From: Protea cynaroides
Taxonomy: Eukaryota > Streptophyta > Magnoliopsida > Proteales > Proteaceae
Direction: 5' to 3'
Length of the DNA: 64,000 nt
NCBI GenBank assembly: GCA_028583415.1
Contig: CM053271.1
Span: 90,011,534-90,075,533, forward strand
Part shown: positions 23,801-32,800 of the stretch, in pieces
How positions within the stretch are numbered: position 1 is the stretch's first letter
Layout: each line of letters starts with the position of its first letter
Notes under the pieces: generated by a model
The model's input: only the letters and a program-made list of their open reading frames with translations
Told to the model about the DNA's origin: nothing
Database searches by the model: none
Program-made: the position numbers and the translations under genes

Positions 23801-26800
23801 CTCAATGACGGGATATAATTCCATTCGGACCTCCACAAGAATTCACTCAGTCAGATCCAAGTTAGACCACTCCATTGTTTCCTAAGAGGTCCGTTCTTAA
23901 TTGTGGTTAGGTTTTCCAAGGTAGAAATTTTCTTGGCTCTTAGGGCATGTAGCATTTGCATATCCTCTATTGTTTATATTTTTTTTTTCCGTAGTTGTTG
24001 ACAAGTCGACACCTAGGCGACAAGGCGAGACTCTAGGGGTTGGGTGGTTAGGCGCCTTATTACATATCAAAAAGGCTAGCACCTTGGCTGTCTAGGTGTC
24101 GCCTATGTGTTGCCTAGGGCGATTTGGTTACCTTATTACCTGAGCCATTTTTTTATATCAGTTTTTTTTTAATATTTTATTATGGTATATCTATTCGACT
24201 GTGTATACAAGTCATGGTACACGTGAGATACATAGGATCAGTGGGCTATATCATCTAAAATGAGATGATAAATCAATCTTGAAGACTTCAGAAATGCTAA
24301 ACTCAAGTCTGAACTCTGAAGTATAGGAACCCTACACTTTTTATGGATTTTTCAAACTTTCAGTCTTTTACCTTGCTGTCTTGCATATTATATGGATGCC
24401 AGTGGAATAGTCATGCTGATATCTAATTGCACTGCCTAGATTGATTTTTGGTGTATGATATAAGTATACAAATAATAATAAGTAGATTAAGGGAATATAA
24501 GAAGCGGTGCGCCTTGTATCGTTATTGATGCCTAGGCGCCCAGACCCCCCCTCCAGCACCTTGGTTCATTTTGGCGCCTTCACAACTATGCTTTTTTCCT
24601 TTTTCTTCACTTTCCCTTGGGGATGCCTTGGTTTATTTTTTGAAATTTAATTATTCAGCCAAAAAAAATTGTCCAATCCAACAATCCTTATACACAGAAA
24701 GAGCAACCAGTAATGATTGCAGCCTTTGATAACTTCTATTCAATCCTGAACCCTCATCCCAAATGAAGAATTTGATGCAAAGGGAAACCAAGGTATTTTG
24801 TATATAATTCTAACATCAACCCTACCATGACATTTGATGCTCTTGTAACACAAGAGAAAAGGTTATAGGATGTTGTGTTCGAGACATGGATCTTTGAGGA
24901 ACCCATCTTGAGTGTTGATAGAAAGCATGCAATTTATATTTTCTTGATGCTATTATTTTAGACCAAGACAATTATGAGATACTTTGACATTAAATTTTCT
25001 GGGTTTTTTATTTTTTTATTTTTTTTAATTTAGGAAAATACTTAAACATTGGAAAATTGTCAACATTTGAACCATTATATTTTTATTCTTCTCTGGCTAA
25101 TGGGTTCCAAATGTTTTTCCTGTTCCAGATATATTATTACTATCCTTTTTCAGTTGTTTCTGATTCTGCCAAGCTTTATAATGATCTAAGATGGAATGTC
25201 ACAAGACCTCAGGGTTTTGAGGCAGTGATGCGTGTAAGATGTAGCCAGGTCAGTCTCTCATATGCTTGTAGTCTCTTCACATTTTTACTACTATTTTGTG
25301 ATTTACTGGTTTTGTGTAACCTAAAAGTTGTATTTCATGGGAACTCAACACAATTATCCTTTTTATTAGGGTCTCCAAGTTCAGGAATACTCTGGAAACT
25401 ACTGCAAGCGTATTCCCACTGATGTGGATCTTCCTGGGGTTTGTATCATCTGTTATTAAGTTCTTAGTAATTGTTCTGTAGTTTAGGAGAATGCTTGTTT
25501 GTTCTGTCATCTCAATAATGTTTTAAGCTCCATTTTCTTGGTGCTTTTTATTCCCCCACATATTTAAAACAGGTCCTGTGGTTGTACCTAATACTGTGGG
25601 GCTTACAATCTTGGAAATTATACCTGTTTAATTTAGGATGATGCTTGTTTTATTGGTCAACTAAATGAAGTCTTACATTCTTACTCAAGTTCTGATACCC
25701 AGTTTGTCCATCGACCAAAGATGACCAGCTGGCATCTACGAATCCAATCATCCTGGTCCAGTGTGACAACTCATGACATCATAAGTAAATATTTAGGGTA
25801 TATAAAAAGGAAGCCAGTGAGCATGCTGTTCACTTTGCGGACCCCCACATCAATTTCTCCCCTTTTTTATTTTTTATGCGTAACAGGGGATGAGCTTTCC
25901 CATGTGTAGTGCACCGGAGGCACACTAAAGCTTTCCCCGTACTAGAATTTTGAATTTTGGGACAAGGAGATGGGGAAATGGGAAAAGTGGACTGAAAAAA
26001 GACAAGAATGGAGGGCATCGGAGAAAACCATAAATGAACTGAATAGATTAAGTGAAAAGGAGGATTGCTCAAACAAGAAGAGAATTTAAGAAAAAAAAGG
26101 GGAAAGCAAGAGGGGCTGGAGTTTTCTTGAAGTTTGCATAGACGAAAGGCCAATGGAAAAGAAGAGTAGATTAAGTGTAGAAAAGTAATGGGAAAAATGG
26201 AAGAAATGATTGCAGCATTATGGAGAAGTAATCTCTGAAGAAAACAAAAGTTACTGGAGAAAGAAGTGATTTTTTATGCAGGGATGGTTGCAAATTGTAA
26301 TCTGAAGAAAATAAATAAATTTAGGACACAGAAGTATAAACTTACTATGTCTACACTGTTGGGGCACAAGTCCTTGGCAGATTAATGAAGTACTTTTTTT
26401 AGCTCTCTGTACTCTTTAGTTTGGACTGTTTGGGCCATTAGGGTTGTTTAAGGCTTGAATTGAGTGCCAAACTAAAAATAGTTGAAGACACAATAGATTA
26501 ATGAAATATAAATATAAAATGTAAATAACATTGTTTTTCATTTACTTATTTATTATTGGGAACCTAGTGGACAGCAAGAAATTGACATAAAAGTCGTTGG
26601 ATTGTGCTGGTTCTGCAGGTACCATCCAGGTGAATGGGATGTTCCATCTTTTTTTCTTTTGATTTTCACAAACTGGGTTGGGGGTCAACTTAACCAGAGA
26701 ATTATAAAAAATTCAAAATAATTTAAGAGTGGCTCCAATAAAAGATAAGTTGAAGGAGAGACATTTGATGTGGTATGGGTATTTGCAAATTGCAATGGAG

Positions 26801-29800
26801 GCCTTTGAGTGCACCGATAAGGAGTGATATGATGCAGAAAGCAGATTAGAGGTGTTAAGACTAAGTAGTTGACCAAAAATGACTTGGGAAGAAGAGGTGA
26901 GAAAAGATATAAGTAACTTTGGGTTGATCAAATAAGCATGGTTTTAAATAGAGGTGAATTCGGTGAAACAGGATCCATGTAGCCGACCACAACTGGTTGG
27001 GTACTTGAATTGAGTTATGAGTCTATCACTTTGACCATCTGGGCTGAACTGGGTCTCTGAACATTGATCTTAAGCTTTTCATGTTACTAGTGATCTTTCT
27101 TCATCTTTGAAACAAATCACCTGATGTACGTAATGCTAAAGCACTTATAATTTTGGAAAGCATTTGAATTTCTCTGATTTCATTTGTGAAGTATATCTAT
27201 CTTTGTTCCTGCTTTTATTTATGGGTTTTTAATATAGTATCTTGTGAACTATGACTATCTGTTAATCTGCTTGGGTATATGGATGCTACATGATGGAGAT
27301 AAGTTTTTCTTTCTCTCTCTCACAAAAGCTGCTGCTTTTGGCAGATCGACTGTGACAAAACTATTATGGTCACCTTAAAGCATGATGATAAATTACAGGA
27401 TGGAACTGAGTGCGCTTTTCAGGTAGAAATAAGTATTCTTCATATTTACATTGTTTTTCCTGGGATCTCCCTTAATATTTATCAAAATCTGGGAAAGAAA
27501 TCCCTTTTAAACTTGTCATTTTCCTGTGCTTTCTACTTTCTAGTGTGCCCTTCTCTACACAACTGTGTATGGCCAAAGAAGAATCCGAGTTACTACTTTA
27601 TCACTTCCATGCACAACAGTGCTCAGTAATCTGTTCCGGTCTGCTGATTTGGATACTCAGTTTGCGTGTTTCTTGAAGCAAGGTAATTGATCACATCTTA
27701 TGTCTTTACCCCAACTGATTTTCTGGCTGTACTCCACTCTTTCACCTGAAGTCTTTTTAATGCCCTGAAACACATTCCTCACTTCTGTCATACTTTTCTA
27801 AACATTTTAAAAAAAATATCCAGCATAGAGTGTTTCCTTTGTTTCTCATTTTATTGTTGTCTTGTTGTCTACGGGCTCCCCTCTGACAATTGCTTGATCC
27901 GTGCTTGTTTTATAACTCTCATTTTGTGTTGGGGATACTGATCATTTTCAATTTTATGCCTTATGTAGCGGCAAGTGAAATACCTACTAGCCCAATTTCA
28001 CAAATACGAGAACAGATGACAAATTTCTCCATAAACATTCTGCATTCATATCGTAAGTTTTGTGCTACAGTATCATCATCAGGACAACTGATTCTTCCCG
28101 AGGCGCTTAAGCTTTTGCCACTATATATCCTTGGTATGTTCTTTCGATATTTGAGTTATTTGAATATGCACTTTATGGTTTTACTATATCCTGTGTTGTA
28201 GAGACTTTTTACCCCCTTCCTCAATTGTGATAAGTTCAAAATCTCGGCGAGATCCTAGAAGTCTCGAACACCACGATCTCAATCTCAGAAAATTTCCATC
28301 TTATGTGTTCAAAAAAATCAGTGTGTCGACGAGATCTCGGCGAGATTTTAAAAATATCAATCTCACCGAGACGGGGTTGAGATGAGATTTAGATTCGATT
28401 CTGGATGTGAAAAGCTTGATACTTGGTTTGCTGAAGTCAAGTATTTAGTGAAGATAAATCATAAAGTATTTAGGTATGCAAAATGTAAAATGGTAATAGA
28501 TGATCAAATGGTAATAGATGATCCAGTTAGAAATGCTTGATTATTTCATTGAAGTTTCAAAAACTTAGGTTTCGGTGCCGTTTCGGCCTGGGCGAAGTCC
28601 AAAATTTTGAACAAAATGGCTGAAATATTATCAAAACAGTGCATTTTTTGGTTGACACAGACTGGATTTGCTTACTGGAATGAATGAATTTTTTCAGTTT
28701 CAAAATATTGCATTTTTCTAATTCAATATCATTTCATTTCGGAAGGACTGAATCTCTGAAATTATGAAATTTCATATGAGTTTTCGAACTATGATTTCAT
28801 ATAAATTGAGCTTATATCCAGAATTTGGCATCTTTCCTTTCTGGCCTGTCTGTAACACCCCCAGACCAGGTCTATCCATAATTAATACACAATGGGCGTT
28901 GCTGCTAAAAAAATGTCAAAATCCAATAAATAAGAGATGAGTAGTCTAGATTCATACTCATCAATTCCTAAATTCGCAATAGCGATCTAAACTTACACTT
29001 AACATTGATATTACAGCGGAAGACTCATCAGGTATATAATCTTAAAACTTCAATGCAGCAGAAAAAAAAACTTTGAGTATCAACTGGTGGCAAGAACTTA
29101 AGTCTTAAAAATAAACTGGTATCATAATTACATACCTATCTTGTCTTACAAAGCAGGTCTAGAAAACTTAAATCTGAACTCTCTCACTTATATATAAAAC
29201 ATTTAAAACATATAACAAAACATAATAGGTCCTCAGCTGACTCTACTGGCTCCTTCCTCAGACTTGCTTCTCTGTAAAAGACATAACATAGCAGGGGTGA
29301 GCTCGACAGCTCAATGAAGAATTATATTATTAATACTAAATGGCATAGAACAGATCATATAACAGGTTGTCTGGCATGGCATTTAACAAACTACTTTACA
29401 GTGTACTCAGTTTTCATTGTTTTTTCATGATACGAATGCAACAATCCTAGCATAATCCTCTACATGACCTAGGCAAGTCAGTCTTGTGTTTGCTACAGTG
29501 CGCACAAATTGGAGTTGTTATAAGCACAAGTCGGTGTTCCAAACACCTAGGATGTCCTAGAGATTTAGCACTAGCAAGGGCAGTGATTCCCCAGGAATCT
29601 AGTCCTCTAAGCGGATGAGTGACTTCCCAGAAGTCTAGCTTTACTGCAGCAGGCATTGAATCCCCAGGATTCTAATGCAATGCATCTCCACTCATTACTT
29701 GACCCCTTAATGGGGAGGGAGCAGCAAACACAGGATCTATTTCTTATTCATACTGTCATTACATTATTGCTTCCATTCATGAACTTACATAATAGGTCTT

Positions 29801-32800
29801 TCATGCCTTGGCATTTCAGGAACCTGACATAACTTTTCTATTCTTAAACTTTGCATTTCTTCTATCTTGCATATCTTACTTTCATGCATTACATTTAACT
29901 TACATTCCATAACTTATCAGTACTTTCATCATTCTCAAACTATTCAGGTTATTCAATGCATAAATAATTCAGAATTCATGAGAATTTCATCTTATTTGCA
30001 TAACATCGCATTCTTGCATATCGTTTACTGTAGAGAATTATAATCAGAATCATACAAGGTGCAGCATTAAGGCATCAGAATAAGAAATTAGTATAACATT
30101 CATGCATTTACCTTCAGCAGCAAACCAAGTATAAAATATTTATCATGATTTGCATAACATCGTATCATACTTGTATATCATTGACAGCATTGCATATTAC
30201 TCTGCATCATACAAAGTTCAGCAGCATCACTTATTTTATTCAGGTATTATTACTCATAACAAATCAGAAAATCCTGGGCATATCATCTTAATCACATACC
30301 ATCTCATTCTTACATATCTTAATCAACATTACATACTGTACAGCACAACACAAAGTTCAGCAATACATTATAAACATGAAGAATATAACATAAACATAAA
30401 TAATCATTCAATTATAGTCAAGGTATAAACACTCACCTATTTGCTGAAAATTCGGTCCTTTATGGTGGACAGCATGAACTGAGTCCAAATTCAATTGCAG
30501 GTTCCTACAACGGAGGGGGAAAAACATTCAACTTATTAAGCTAGGCTCTAGGCAGATAAAAAATTTATGGAAAAATGACTAACAATGTCCACATTCTGTC
30601 CCAGAAGTCTGGGGAAAGCCTAAGAAGAAGCTGGCTCAAACTGAACCAGCAATGGTGCCTTGCAGCCTGGCCCGTTGAAGGGGTTTGATGTGTGACAAAG
30701 TTTTTTTTTTTACTATTACTAATTTTTCATCATGTACACAATTACCATGTTAGATGCACGTTATTGAGGAAGACACTTTGTATTGAAAAAATATATCTCG
30801 CTTACTAACAATCTGTCAGTGGCATGAAAATTAAATGGGTTCCTTAATTTTCTTCTCTTCTCTGTCTCTAGCATTGGTTAAAAGTATAGGATTGCGAACT
30901 GATGGACGAATTGATGATCGTTCCTATTGGATCAGTCGTGTTTCTGCTATTTCCACTCCATTGGCAGTTCCTCTCGTTTATCCAAGGTTGATTGCCATCC
31001 ATGATCTTGTTTCAAAGGTATGTCACTCTTAGATTTTATTCAGGATAATGTTTGTGATCTTTGTAATCAATTAAATCATTCCAATGAATTAGCAGGAGAC
31101 TGATGGATCTCTCATACCCCCTCCAAAGCCACTTTCGAGTGATAATATAACTGATGATGGAATCTTTCTCCTGGAGAACGGTGAAGATTGTTTGATCTAT
31201 ATTGGGAACTCAGTTAATTCAGATATCCTGCAACAAGTATTTGGAATTTCCTATGTTGATAAAATACCTACCCAGGTAGTGCTCTTTCTACTCTCTTTTT
31301 AATTTTATTGGTATCCCTTTGTTGTGTATGGGCCGAGCACAAATGAAGAGGCTCAGCATGCTATAGTCCCTTCATACTAGAGTAAACAGCACACGTTTTG
31401 GGCCAAAGCAAATCACTCAACTAAGAGTGCACACACATGGCCATTCATCATGAAATTTCTTGATTATTCCATCAGATAGGGGACATCGGATTGATTATGT
31501 TTCCAATTCCCTGTTGCACCTCAACTTTATGTCCGTTATGTATAATAAGACTTTTTTCTTGTTAGGCACCTAGTTTTTTATTTAAAAAAAAATAATAAAA
31601 GAGAGTTTGGTTTTCTTTTGTTCAACATGGTTAAGATGGCTGTTTTGGACTAATTCTGACATTTGGCAGCTCATTTAGTATCCTAAAAGGTGTCCACATG
31701 TTAGTATCCTAAAAGGTGTCCACATGTTCTTCCAATTTCCATTCTCCAAGTCTTGGTCCCAAAGCCATATCCCCTGTGCCATCAAGGAATCAAATGTCAA
31801 TTTGGGTCCTGATTAGATATTCCAGGGATTTTAACAGAGATCATTGTAATTTTATTTCACGTTAGCTTTTATCAAAATCATTGAAATGATCTTGATTCCA
31901 TCCCTTGTTGCAACCAGAATATTGTGCCTGAAAATCACCAAAATATGTCCACATAAAAAAATAATGTGGCAAAATGGTACTTTCTTTAAGCTTGTTTTTA
32001 TAATATACAATGGGTATATTCCTGTAGAGTAGTCAGCAGAAGTACAATACAAGGTGGGCATTAGATGACATGGCTAATGGAACTGTTCATATGGCAAATC
32101 TAGTGGTTCTCCCATATTTTTGATGATCTGGTTCTGCCATGTTGACCATGGCAGAAAACCATCTTTACATGGTCTAGTATAGACATCTTGTCTTGACAGC
32201 TCACCAAGTTCTGCCACATGGCAGGATGATGTAGGAATCAATGGCATTTTTTTGTGGCACCCTGTTGATGGAATTCATCAGTAGTCAGCAGCTTAGACAG
32301 TAACATATTCCACTTCTTGATTTAATCATGTACAGTGGTCATATAGGATCTGTTTTCTTCTCAAAACTTTCCTGCCCCTCCCCCATGCTTCAGTCTCATG
32401 TTGAACTTTGATTAATTCTCAATGAAATACCAAGATTAAAGGCTGATGTGGCAAGCTGGTGGAGTTGTTTAGGGCTACCATTTAAATTGCCGCATGAAAT
32501 ATTTCCTGTTTAGCTCTGCTCAGCAAACCTGTTCCATCAGTGTTTGTCTCTGCATGTGTGTTTGTGTATAGTGCGGCTTCTCATTTGAAGTAACATACTA
32601 AATTCTCTCGCTTTATCAGTTTGTGCTGCAGCAATATGACAATCCATTATCAAAGAAAGTAAATGAAGTAGTTAATGAGATAAGACGTCATAGATGTTCT
32701 TACCTACGGTATGGCATCTTCTGCCTGGATTTTCTACTTTAAATTTCCTTTGAGTAGACAACTGCTATTTAATTTACGAGGCCCCAATTGTTTTTGTTAT

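Larger units (their letters stand above)
2579..25128 (+). other. Giant SEC24 intron (22,550 bp)
   Basis: It begins GTACTTTAT after a GGACAG exon end and finishes TGTTCCAG. Both flanking exons are in phase 0 and encode adjacent residues of Sec24 (TTGGQ then IYYYYPFS). The transposons listed below make up most of its length. 2579-3180 and 24599-25128 hold no recognisable element. Confidence 0.88.

Noticed and set aside
28852..30700. Confident solo LTR
   Set aside because: The TGTAACACCCC start is typical but I could not find a matching end with a 5-bp duplication.
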